A DNA stretch of 44,180 nt from Candidatus Parcubacteria bacterium (GTDB lineage Bacteria > Patescibacteriota > Minisyncoccia > JAHIHE01 > JAGLIN01). Positions 17,054 to 25,176 of the stretch are shown here, piece by piece. The stretch is from the NCBI GenBank assembly GCA_023140775.1, contig JAGLLA010000011.1, positions 1-44,180 of the forward strand. Reading direction: 5' to 3'. Position 1 is the first letter of the stretch. Each line of letters begins with the position of its first letter. The translations under genes and the position numbers were made by a program. The notes beneath the pieces are model-generated. The model worked only from the letters and a program-made list of their open reading frames with translations, searched no databases and was not told where the DNA came from.

Positions 17054-17926
17054 TTATATTTCACATCCACAAGAAAAAAGATTATCCATTATTTTTTCAA
17101 ATTGAATGTTGGGGAAAATTTCATTAGCCCATGCTTCCATTACTGCATATTGTCTTGCAACTTTTTCGAGATGACGCCTTTCTCGCTCCCCTCCGAAATC
17201 AACGTTCCACTTTAATGGTTTTTTTCTACCAATTACGCCCCAGTTAAAAGGGTCGTTATCGTTAGAAAGGAGTTTTAGCATGGCATGAAAATCTTCCATG
17301 CCAGCAAGAGGAACTTCTCCAAATTCTTTTGTTAATACCTTTTTTCCGACACCATTGCAGGATTCGCTAAATCCCTTAACGGATAATAAAGTTTTTAAGT
17401 TCCATAATGCTACGGTATTTTGTGGAACTTTCCATTGAGGTCTTTCCCAATGACGTTCTCTTAACACTCCGACAACCGCTAAGTTTTTTTCTTTTGCATA
17501 TTCAAGCGCTGTTTCTACATAATCACCGTCAAGATCAATTTCAGGTGACCAAATTAGCACCCACTTTGCATTATTATTATTTGCGATTTCAAGACCAGTA
17601 TTTAGCGCCGTGGCACTTCCAGGATTGTCTCCCCATTTTTTACATAAGTGAACAACTATTTTACCACTTGTTATTTCATTAGGAAATGATTTTTCAAACG
17701 CTATCTGTGTCGGCGTTTTTCCGTTTGAATCAATAATTTCAGCAAGCGGATTACCTATTTCTGTGTTGACGAGTATAATCAAATCGCCAATCACCGTTTT
17801 TGTAGTCTGAAATAGTCTTCTTATTGGATTTTGAACCTTTTTTTCGAATAAATATTCGTCGAAGAGTTTTCCATTTTCTCCAGTTCCAGCTTGAAAGGAA
17901 CGAACTATACATGTAACAACTTTCAA
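17054..17926 (-). CDS. Glycosyltransferase-like protein (GT-A / GT2-related)
   Basis: A 290-residue protein from a TTG at 17926. This start is chosen because AGAAGGTGAT, an almost perfect Shine-Dalgarno sequence, lies seven or so bases upstream (17931-17940) and the predicted transcript start is near 17967; a GTG at 17959 would leave almost no leader. NPGSATALNTGLEIA followed by AKWVLIWSPEIDLDGDY matches the donor-binding layout of GT2-type enzymes, with PEID at the usual DxD position. The later part is aromatic and basic. The C-terminus carries a CGC cysteine pair. It is transcribed against its neighbours with its own strong promoter. Substrate unknown; role in surface glycans is inferred. 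Confidence 0.6.
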   Translation of the reverse strand: MKVVTCIVRSFQAGTGENGKLFDEYLFEKKVQNPIRRLFQTTKTVIGDLIILVNTEIGNPLAEIIDSNGKTPTQIAFEKSFPNEITSGKIVVHLCKKWGDNPGSATALNTGLEIANNNNAKWVLIWSPEIDLDGDYVETALEYAKEKNLAVVGVLRERHWERPQWKVPQNTVALWNLKTLLSVKGFSESCNGVGKKVLTKEFGEVPLAGMEDFHAMLKLLSNDNDPFNWGVIGRKKPLKWNVDFGGERERRHLEKVARQYAVMEAWANEIFPNIQFEKIMDNLFSCGCEI

Positions 17927-17973
17927 AATTATCACCTTCTTATATATTTTGTATATCACTTATGCAATCTTAA

Positions 17974-18002
17974 AATATATCATTGTTTAATAAATATGTC
18001 AA
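17974..18002 (-). promoter_or_regulatory. Strong promoter of the minus-strand glycosyltransferase
   Basis: On the minus strand TTGACA (17997-18002), a 17-base spacer ending TGA, and TATATT (17974-17979): a consensus-like sigma-70 promoter with an extended -10. The same geometry occurs at the three candidate RNA genes further right. Confidence 0.7.
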
Positions 18003-18076
18003 TAGCTTGTATAAGTTCACATACACTCTGAACCCTCATAAAGAAGAATCAGATATATGCAAAAAGGATATAAGAA

Positions 18077-18120
18077 ATTGGCAAAAAGGTAGATTTATTG
18101 TAAACTAATATTATATGAAA
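18077..18120 (+). repeat. Duplicated promoter-start cassette, left copy
   Basis: TTGGCA (18078), a 17-base spacer, TAAACT (18101) and an ATG at 18115. About 39 of 44 bases match the tsaC promoter region at 22397-22440, with identical spacing. It is in the same orientation, so the two copies are direct repeats flanking the giant surface gene. Confidence 0.75.
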
Positions 18121-18159
18121 CAAATTAAAAACTGGATTGATTCGGATAGATCCTTTTGA
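18115..18159 (+). CDS. Tiny ORF behind the duplicated promoter
   Basis: A 14-residue reading frame, MKQIKNWIDSDRSF, starting at the ATG of the duplicated cassette. It may be a remnant of a duplicated 5' end or a leader peptide, or it may be untranslated. No similarity can be claimed. Confidence 0.2.
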   Translation: MKQIKNWIDSDRSF

Positions 18160-18174
18160 TTGTCAGTTAAAATT

Positions 18175-18196
18175 AATGAGAATATATATTCTCATT
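18175..18196. promoter_or_regulatory. 22-base perfect palindrome upstream of the surface gene
   Basis: AATGAGAATAT followed immediately by its reverse complement. It lies between the tiny ORF and the LamG gene. It could be a dimeric repressor site or the stem of an RNA hairpin; there is only a weak T-rich tail, so termination would be inefficient. Apart from this, the duplicated cassette and the minus-strand promoter, nothing else is evident in 17960-18366. Confidence 0.4.
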
Positions 18197-18366
18197 GCAT
18201 TTTACTGAAAATCTAATATTTCAAAAGAATGTTTTTGCACCTCTTATGTTAATGTGTTAATATGATATTAATTTATCTTGTATTAATAAAACAATTTGCA
18301 ATATAAGATCAAAAGCGCTTTGTTGTGATAGGATGCTATGTGTTTATTAATGAAAAATATATAAAC

Positions 18367-21300
18367 ATGAAAAAGACGGTTTGTGACATTAAAGGTCAAA
18401 AGAAAAAAGAAGCAAAAAATGAATCTTTTTTCATTTTTAGTCCAAAATTTAACAAAACACTAAGTTCAAGACTGAGTAGTTTTTTATATTTCAATAAATC
18501 ATTTTCTTCTCAACATTTTGATTGCTGTTACTATAAAAAACAAAAGAATTCAAAGACTGTTCAGTATAATATTTCTGGAATGAAGAATAACAGAGTTCCA
18601 ACCATATCCACGCAGAGCTTTATACTAAAATCTCTTACTAGATCCATCTTAAATCTCAAATTAACTATAACGAAGCTTGAAGCTCACAAAAAAGCCACTG
18701 CTACTCTTCTTGCTTTTATTCTTATTTTTCAAACCATAAGCGGTGTTTTTTTTCCTCTTGATATCATAAATAAATTTGGGAACATAGCTGTTCATAAGGC
18801 AGATGCAGCATGGTATTCTGTTGGAGGAACATGGAGTTATCGAAAAGAAATTACAATTGACAGCACTAAAGTCTTGAACACTGATCAATTAAATTTTCCC
18901 ATTCTCATCTCTCACTCTGATTCCGCTCTTAAGCACACTTCTAATGGCGGGAAAGTGACAGACCTTGAAGGAGATGATATTATCTTTATCTCTTCTGATG
19001 GTAACACAAAACTGGATCATGAAATTGAAAAATATGACAACTCTACAGGAGAGATTGTTTCTTGGGTGAAAATTCCAACTCTTTCATCTTCAGCTGATAC
19101 AACGATCTATATTTACTATGCCAACTCAGCCATCACCACTTCTCAAGAAAACATCTCTAGTGTCTGGGATGATGGAGGAGCTGATAATTTCAAAATGGTT
19201 CAACATCTCAATGAAGACCCATCGGGCTCTGCCCCACAATCAACAGACTCGACTCAATATAATAATGATGGAACGTCAGGAGGAACGATGTTGACAGAAG
19301 ATCAAATTGCAGGACAAATTGACGGAAGTTTAGATTTTGATGGAAGTGATGATTATGTTGAATCAGATGATAGTGCTAGCTTAGATATTTCAGATGCTTT
19401 AACTATTAGCGCATGGATCAATTCAGATTCAATGACAAATGCTTATGACGATAGGCAAACCATTGCTACTAAAAGGCAATCTTATTATTTTGAATTAGAT
19501 GCTGGTGTGCCAATGATCTATTTATATGGTGTTGGAGGATGGTATTTAGCTACTTCGACATTATTGGCTAATAATTGGTATTATGTAACAGCAACTTACA
19601 GCGGTTCTCAAGTTGTTTTTTATGTCAATGGAATAAATGCTGGTAGCGATAATGTAAGTGGGACAATTGATCAAACTACTTATCCTTTGAGAATTGGATG
19701 GCTTGATAACGCTGTTGTTCCCAATAATAGATATTTTGATGGTCAAATCGATGAAGTCCGTATTTCTAACATCGCCCGTTCAGTAGACTGGATCACGACT
19801 GAATATAACAATCAATCACAACCAACAGAGTTTTATTCTCTTGGCATTGAAGAAAGTCAATCGCCAGTAGATCTTTCCGCCTGGTCATATAGAAAAGCAA
19901 TCACGATAGATAATACCAAAATTTCAGGTTCTACCAATTTAATCAACTTTCCATTTCTCATTGATCTTCCTACAGATGTAAATCTTCAAGCAAGCGCTCA
20001 AGTAGATGCAGATGACATTCTGTTTACCACAAGTGTCACAAATTGGTCATCTGCCACTCAAAATGACAAATTGGCTCATGAAATTGAAAGCTATATTTCT
20101 GCTACTGGAGAACTTCAAGTCTGGGTTAAACTCCCAGTTCTTGATTATAACGATGATACTATTATCTATATGTATTATGGCAACGCCAGTATCACTTCCC
20201 AACAAAACTCAACTGCAGTCTGGGGTTCAAATCAAAAAATGATTCAACATCTCAGCGCGGACCCATCGGGCTCTGCCCCACAGTCAACAGACTCAACTCA
20301 ATATAATAATAATGGAACGTCAGGAGGAACGATGCTGACAGAAGATCAAATCGCGGGACAAATTGACGGAAGTTTAGATTTTGATGGAGTGGATGATTAT
20401 GTTGATTTATCAGACTACGGGAGTCGATCAGGATTTAACACTTCCACTGGTGCAATTGAGATGTGGTTTAATCCCACAGGAGATGGTTATTTTAGTCAGC
20501 TGCTAAATTTTAGAAAAACCAGTATTCGGGACTTTATTATTGTTAGAGAAATAAATGAATCATATATTAGATTTTTCGGCGAAATTGATGATGTTGTTCA
20601 ATTTGATCTATCGACACCAGCTGGTTCAATTTCGGCAGGTAATTGGAGTCATTTTGTCTTTCAACAAACAGGCTCAGGAATTGAAGTTTATATTAACGGG
20701 GAAAGACAAACATTAATTGGTTCGGGAGAAAGCGCCACAATGTGGCTGGCAGATGTTTTTCCCGCATCACAAGATTTTACAATTGGTCATCATGGTTCTT
20801 GGCAGGATGGGGTTGGTACAGCATATTTTAATGGCCAGATCGACGAAGTTCGCATTTCAAACACGATTCGTGGCACGGATTGGATTTTAACAGAGTATAA
20901 TAATCAAAGCTTAGCTTCGTCATTTTCTACTCTTTCGATAGAACAGGTTTATGAAATCGCTATCACTGGAAGCGCAGTTCAAACAGCAGGACTAAGTCAA
21001 ACTATTACTATTACCGCTAAAGACGCAGAATCTAGCGTTATTGCCAATTTCACAGGAGATAAGTCAGTCATTTTTTCTGGTGCCAATGATTCACCAAATT
21101 CTACCGCACCAACTTGTACCGATAAAGATGCAGTGGATATTGATTTTGGATCTGCAACAATTTTGACTTTCACTAATGGAGTTGCTACATGCGATTTGAA
21201 ATTATACAAAGATGAAATTGCCACCATTACTACGAATATTAATTATGTGACGGACACTAATTTGGACATCACAGTTTCTCCAGCAGCTCTTGAGAACTTT

Positions 21301-22239
21301 TTTATTGATGTTCCAGAAAACGCTAATTATGGAGTTGCGTTTCCGATAACCATAACAGCAAGAGACATCTACCAAAATACAACTACAAATGTTTCAGGAA
21401 ACATTACTTTTAGTGTTGATCAAAATGGAACAATTATACCATCTACAGTCGCCAATACTAATTTCACTGATGATGGAACTCATACAGATAATTTCACAAT
21501 CACCAATATTAATGGACAATCTTCTGTTACTATCATTGTTGCAAATGAAAGTTCCACGGGGACAGATAATATTTTAATTTTAGTAGCAGCTGGTGGAGTA
21601 ATCGTTAGACCGACTCCTCCAATAATTAATTCTAATTTTGGACTTCCTTCTATTCAAATAATACAAACAGATGGCAAAAAAATCTTAATTTCTAATGTTC
21701 AAAATTCTTATCAAATGGCCATCTCCACGACCTTAGATTTTCAGAATGTTTCTTGGGAGCCATATAGAAAGGAAAAAGAATTAAACTTCTCTTCAGGTAT
21801 CACAAAGCTATATGTTAAATTCAGATCAATTACTGGCGGAGAAACAAAAGTAATTGAGAAAGAAATAATCCAAAATTTTGAGTCAGAAAAACTTCTCGAT
21901 GGCGATATTATCAGAATAGAAAATGATTATAAAATATATGTTAAAAAAGGAGATTATCTCAGACATATTCCGAATCCAATAGTATTTAGTTTTTATAATC
22001 ATTTAAAGTGGAACAAAATAGTAACTATAACACAACAACAATTCAATCAATTCAAAATTTCAAATCTAGTCAGAGAATTAAACGACAACAAGGTTTATGA
22101 AACAAGAGATAGTAAAACAAAGCACTGGCTTAATGTTTTAGTAGAACAATTTGTACGTCCTAACAGGTCCTGGGATATGGTTTATATTGTCAATAATAGG
22201 GAAAGAGATTTTTATGATATTGGAGTGGATGTAAAGTAG
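18367..22239 (+). CDS. Giant secreted surface protein with two DUF2341-LamG modules
   Basis: A 1290-residue protein from ATG 18367 (a GTG at 18325 would add 14 residues). An unusual basic, poorly ordered stretch of about 105 residues precedes a hydrophobic segment (TATLLAFILIFQTISGVFF). A likely cleavage site follows at ADA/AW near residue 145. The exported part begins with a DUF2341 domain (WSYRKEITID...) and a LamG-like jelly-roll domain (SLDFDGSDDYVES, INSDSMTN). Both are then repeated (WSYRKAITID..., SLDFDGVDDYVDL). Two Ig-like domains follow (about 860-1080). The C-terminal region contains YKIYVKKGDYLRHIPNP and ends DIGVDVK, with no anchor seen. LamG modules usually bind glycans or proteins, so an adhesin or glycan-binding role is inferred. 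Confidence 0.8.
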   Translation: MKKTVCDIKGQKKKEAKNESFFIFSPKFNKTLSSRLSSFLYFNKSFSSQHFDCCYYKKQKNSKTVQYNISGMKNNRVPTISTQSFILKSLTRSILNLKLTITKLEAHKKATATLLAFILIFQTISGVFFPLDIINKFGNIAVHKADAAWYSVGGTWSYRKEITIDSTKVLNTDQLNFPILISHSDSALKHTSNGGKVTDLEGDDIIFISSDGNTKLDHEIEKYDNSTGEIVSWVKIPTLSSSADTTIYIYYANSAITTSQENISSVWDDGGADNFKMVQHLNEDPSGSAPQSTDSTQYNNDGTSGGTMLTEDQIAGQIDGSLDFDGSDDYVESDDSASLDISDALTISAWINSDSMTNAYDDRQTIATKRQSYYFELDAGVPMIYLYGVGGWYLATSTLLANNWYYVTATYSGSQVVFYVNGINAGSDNVSGTIDQTTYPLRIGWLDNAVVPNNRYFDGQIDEVRISNIARSVDWITTEYNNQSQPTEFYSLGIEESQSPVDLSAWSYRKAITIDNTKISGSTNLINFPFLIDLPTDVNLQASAQVDADDILFTTSVTNWSSATQNDKLAHEIESYISATGELQVWVKLPVLDYNDDTIIYMYYGNASITSQQNSTAVWGSNQKMIQHLSADPSGSAPQSTDSTQYNNNGTSGGTMLTEDQIAGQIDGSLDFDGVDDYVDLSDYGSRSGFNTSTGAIEMWFNPTGDGYFSQLLNFRKTSIRDFIIVREINESYIRFFGEIDDVVQFDLSTPAGSISAGNWSHFVFQQTGSGIEVYINGERQTLIGSGESATMWLADVFPASQDFTIGHHGSWQDGVGTAYFNGQIDEVRISNTIRGTDWILTEYNNQSLASSFSTLSIEQVYEIAITGSAVQTAGLSQTITITAKDAESSVIANFTGDKSVIFSGANDSPNSTAPTCTDKDAVDIDFGSATILTFTNGVATCDLKLYKDEIATITTNINYVTDTNLDITVSPAALENFFIDVPENANYGVAFPITITARDIYQNTTTNVSGNITFSVDQNGTIIPSTVANTNFTDDGTHTDNFTITNINGQSSVTIIVANESSTGTDNILILVAAGGVIVRPTPPIINSNFGLPSIQIIQTDGKKILISNVQNSYQMAISTTLDFQNVSWEPYRKEKELNFSSGITKLYVKFRSITGGETKVIEKEIIQNFESEKLLDGDIIRIENDYKIYVKKGDYLRHIPNPIVFSFYNHLKWNKIVTITQQQFNQFKISNLVRELNDNKVYETRDSKTKHWLNVLVEQFVRPNRSWDMVYIVNNRERDFYDIGVDVK
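19201..19360 (+). repeat. Intragenic near-identical repeat, copy 1
   Basis: It covers the linker and first strands of LamG module 1. It matches 20245-20404 with roughly a dozen differences over 160 bases, while the flanking parts of the two modules have diverged widely. Confidence 0.8.
20245..20404 (+). repeat. Intragenic near-identical repeat, copy 2
   Basis: Partner of 19201-19360, offset by 1044 bases and in frame. Most differences are single transitions. The sharp identity boundary suggests recent gene conversion or selection on this segment. Confidence 0.8.
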
Positions 22240-22396
22240 TGGGGTATATATAGAGATTACTATGATATATCTTGATTAAAAGAATATATTTTTCGCTACT
22301 GATCTTAAATATATACTATATCTTATTTGCAAGTGAGTAAAAACTTATAGCGCGGTAATTGAATTAAATCAATGAGATGTTAATCTGTCTTTTTTT

Positions 22397-22440
22397 ATTG
22401 GCAAAAAGATTGATTTATTGTAAACTGAGACTATATGAAA
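22397..22440 (+). promoter_or_regulatory. tsaC promoter, right copy of the duplicated cassette
   Basis: TTGGCA at 22398-22403, a 17-base spacer and TAAACT at 22421-22426, eight bases before the ATG. The mRNA leader would be almost absent. A weak stem (AGAT/ATCT) and a T-run at about 22375-22397 may terminate transcription from the surface gene. The rest of 22240-22396 shows nothing else. Confidence 0.6.
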
Positions 22441-23082
22441 AAAATAAATTTAGATATAAATGACATTGAAAAAGTGACTAGCACTGCCTCTGAGGTTTTA
22501 AAAAGTGGCGGTGTCATTATTTTTCCAACTGATACCATTTATGGAATGGGGGCAAACGCTTTTGACGAAGAGACAATTGAGAAGGTAAAAAAGATCAAAG
22601 ATCGTGAGAATGAAAAACCTCTGTCAATATTTGTGAAAGATATAAGGTCGGCACGAAGAATTGCCTGTATTGATTTAAATATTGAGAAAATATTAGATAA
22701 CATCTGGCCAGGACCAATCACTGTTGTTTTGAGAAAAAAAGATATTGTGCCTTATTCCTTAACTGGAAATGGAGAAACTGTTGCGATTCGAATTCCTCAA
22801 AATGATTTTGTTTTGAAATTATTAAAGAAAGTAGATTTTCCAATTATAGCAACAAGCGCAAATATATCAGGTGAAAAAAATTTATTCAGTGCAGATGAAA
22901 TTATGCAAGAATTTTCCAAGAGCAAACCTAATCCTGACTTATTCGTCAGCTCAGGAGACATTCAAGACATTCAAGCTTCAACGATCGTAGATCTGACAAC
23001 TACAATTCCAAAGATCATAAGAATGGGAATTGTCGGAAAAGAAAATATGCAGAATTTTTTTAATAAATTTAATATCAACTAG
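22435..23082 (+). CDS. tsaC: Threonylcarbamoyl-AMP synthase (TsaC/Sua5/YrdC family)
   Basis: A 215-residue single-domain YrdC protein. Signatures are GGVIIFPTDTIYGMGANAFD, IKDRENEKPLSIFV, WPGPITVVLRKK, GETVAIRIPQN and PIIATSANISGE. It makes the threonylcarbamoyl-AMP used for t6A37 in ANN-decoding tRNAs. The other t6A genes are not nearby. The C-terminal Sua5 domain is absent, so it is the TsaC form. Its stop is three bases from the MFS gene, suggesting a shared transcript with the permease and uppP. Confidence 0.9.
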   Translation: MKKINLDINDIEKVTSTASEVLKSGGVIIFPTDTIYGMGANAFDEETIEKVKKIKDRENEKPLSIFVKDIRSARRIACIDLNIEKILDNIWPGPITVVLRKKDIVPYSLTGNGETVAIRIPQNDFVLKLLKKVDFPIIATSANISGEKNLFSADEIMQEFSKSKPNPDLFVSSGDIQDIQASTIVDLTTTIPKIIRMGIVGKENMQNFFNKFNIN

Positions 23083-23085
23083 TCT

Positions 23086-24285
23086 ATGTCTAATTATTTT
23101 CTCGATCATTATTTGAAACACACTCTCAGACATGAAATCACAGAGCTCTATGCTTCGGTTGCAATTAAAAATTTTGCATTCTCAATGGTTACAATATTTG
23201 AACCAATATATCTTTACACTTTGTATGGTTCATTGTCAATTGTGTTCGCGTATTATGCAATTGCTTATACTCTTTATTTCTTTACGGCTTCTTTTGGGGC
23301 AAAAGCTGCTGCAAAGTATGGTTTTGAACATTGTATATTTTATAGTATTCCATTCGGAATTTTATACTTCTTGACACTTTCTCAGTTAGTCAATTATCCT
23401 TGGTTGGCATTTGTCGCTATAATTTTTATGGTTGTCTATAAAACATTTTTTTGGCCTTCCTATCATACCGATTTTGCTCATTATGGAGCCTCTGGATACA
23501 AAGGAAGGGAATTAAGCGTTCTGACCTTTATTCTGACAATCGCAACAATTTTAGGTCCGATTATTGGAGGAATAATTTTGGTTAATTTTGGTTTTCAAGT
23601 GCTTTTTGTTGTTGTCTCTTTGATAAGTTTAGTCTCGGCTATACCTCTATTTGCAACTCGTGAGCAATTTGAGCCACATAATTTTTCGTATAGGGACTCT
23701 TTTAAACGATTCTTAAAACCTTATGGGCACTACAAGAGAAAAGATTCAATTGCTTATTTTGGTTTTGGAGAAGAAGTGATTGCCTCAATCGGGTGGCCAA
23801 TTTTTATTTTTCTTATCATTGAAAAGTTTGATTTGATAGGAGTTTTGATCAGTACGATTGCAATTATAATTGCCATTGTGTCTTTGTATGTCGGAAAGTT
23901 ATCTGACGTTTTGCCAAAAAAAGATAAGAAGAAATTAGTTGCTTATGGAACGATTGTCTATGTGATCTCTTGGATCTTAAGACCTTTTTCTGCAAATTGG
24001 CTGGGAGTGCTCTTAGTAGATATTATGTCAAAGGGCTCAAAAACAACTATTAATTATCCTTTGTATACTTTTATATATAGCGCGGGAAAAAATCATAAAG
24101 GTTTTTTGAAATATAATATGTTCTATGAAATGTCATTATCGGCTGGAAAAGCGCTTGCGGCTTGGAGCGTTGCCTTGATCGCGCTAGTTTGGGGCTATTA
24201 TGGAAATTTTGACTTTTGGATCGTAGCCTTTTCTTTTGCTGGAATTTGGTCATCGTTATATCTTTTTAAATTTTATAAGTCTTAA
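23086..24285 (+). CDS. Major facilitator superfamily-type permease
   Basis: A 399-residue polytopic protein with about 11-12 hydrophobic helices in two bundles, separated by the basic stretch around ATREQFEPHNFSYRDSFKRF. The loop GKLSDVLPKKDKKKLVAYG between helices in the second half matches the MFS-type GxLxDxxxRK pattern. The substrate is unknown. It starts three bases after tsaC and overlaps uppP by one base. Confidence 0.75.
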   Translation: MSNYFLDHYLKHTLRHEITELYASVAIKNFAFSMVTIFEPIYLYTLYGSLSIVFAYYAIAYTLYFFTASFGAKAAAKYGFEHCIFYSIPFGILYFLTLSQLVNYPWLAFVAIIFMVVYKTFFWPSYHTDFAHYGASGYKGRELSVLTFILTIATILGPIIGGIILVNFGFQVLFVVVSLISLVSAIPLFATREQFEPHNFSYRDSFKRFLKPYGHYKRKDSIAYFGFGEEVIASIGWPIFIFLIIEKFDLIGVLISTIAIIIAIVSLYVGKLSDVLPKKDKKKLVAYGTIVYVISWILRPFSANWLGVLLVDIMSKGSKTTINYPLYTFIYSAGKNHKGFLKYNMFYEMSLSAGKALAAWSVALIALVWGYYGNFDFWIVAFSFAGIWSSLYLFKFYKS

Positions 24286-25088
24286 TGGAAATTATTCAAT
24301 CGATTATTTTAGGATTTGTTCAAGGGCTTGCTGAATTTTTACCGATTTCAAGTTCTGCTCATTTGATTTTAAGCTCAAGGCTTTTTAACTGGCAAGATCA
24401 AGGACTGTCTTTTGATGTAGCCTTGCATCTTGGAACATTGATCGCAGTACTAGTGTATTTTAGGAAGGATTGGTATGATATAATTGTAAACTCATATCTG
24501 GTAAAAAATTTACGAAGTTTAAAGTTCAAGACAAAAGAACTAAAATTAGATATATTTTTTATCATTATTGCTGCCACAATTCCAGGTGTTTTTGCAGGTC
24601 TTGTTTTGAATGATTATGCTACAAATATTTTTCGTAATCCAGCTCTGATTGCCATGACCTTATCAATTGGTGCCTTGCTTCTGTTTTATTCTGATAGGGT
24701 TGGAATAAAAAAAGAAAATTTCACAGCATTAACCTTGAAAGCTGGGATTGTAATCGGTCTTTTTCAGGCCTTGGCGATTATTCCTGGAGTTTCTCGTAGT
24801 GGGATCACGATTACAGCGGCACTTCTCTTAGGTCTCTCCAGAACTGCCTCAGCGCGATTTTCATTTTTACTTTCTACGCCAATAATTCTGGGGGCGGGTA
24901 TTATGGAATTTCCAAATTTAATCAAAGAAGGTATTGATATTAGCATTTTAATTGGCATTATGACGGCGGCAATTAGTGGATATTTGGCAATCAAGTATAT
25001 GATTCGGTATGTTGAAAATAGAAGTTATAATATTTTTGTAGGATATAGAATAGTCTTGGCTATTTTTATATTATTTTTTCTATTGTAG
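24285..25088 (+). CDS. uppP: Undecaprenyl-diphosphatase
   Basis: A 267-residue integral membrane protein with both BacA/UppP signatures: GFVQGLAEFLPISSSAHLIL near the N-terminus and FQALAIIPGVSRSGITITAA in the middle. It dephosphorylates undecaprenyl diphosphate to recycle the lipid carrier for peptidoglycan and surface glycans. The start ATG overlaps the TAA of the MFS gene (TAATG), so translation is likely coupled. Length is normal for the family. Confidence 0.95.
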   Translation: MEIIQSIILGFVQGLAEFLPISSSAHLILSSRLFNWQDQGLSFDVALHLGTLIAVLVYFRKDWYDIIVNSYLVKNLRSLKFKTKELKLDIFFIIIAATIPGVFAGLVLNDYATNIFRNPALIAMTLSIGALLLFYSDRVGIKKENFTALTLKAGIVIGLFQALAIIPGVSRSGITITAALLLGLSRTASARFSFLLSTPIILGAGIMEFPNLIKEGIDISILIGIMTAAISGYLAIKYMIRYVENRSYNIFVGYRIVLAIFILFFLL

Positions 25089-25112
25089 TTTTTGTTCCAA
25101 GAGATATGAAAA

Positions 25113-25142
25113 AAGAAGTTGAATGGAAATTCAACTTCTTTT
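25113..25142 (+). terminator. Intrinsic terminator after uppP
   Basis: AAGAAGTTGAA (25113-25123) pairs with TTCAACTTCTT (25130-25140), followed by T. It separates uppP from the convergent protease gene and could act on both strands. Confidence 0.75.
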
Positions 25143-25176
25143 AAATTGCGCTTAGTGCTTTTTATATAGTACTGCT

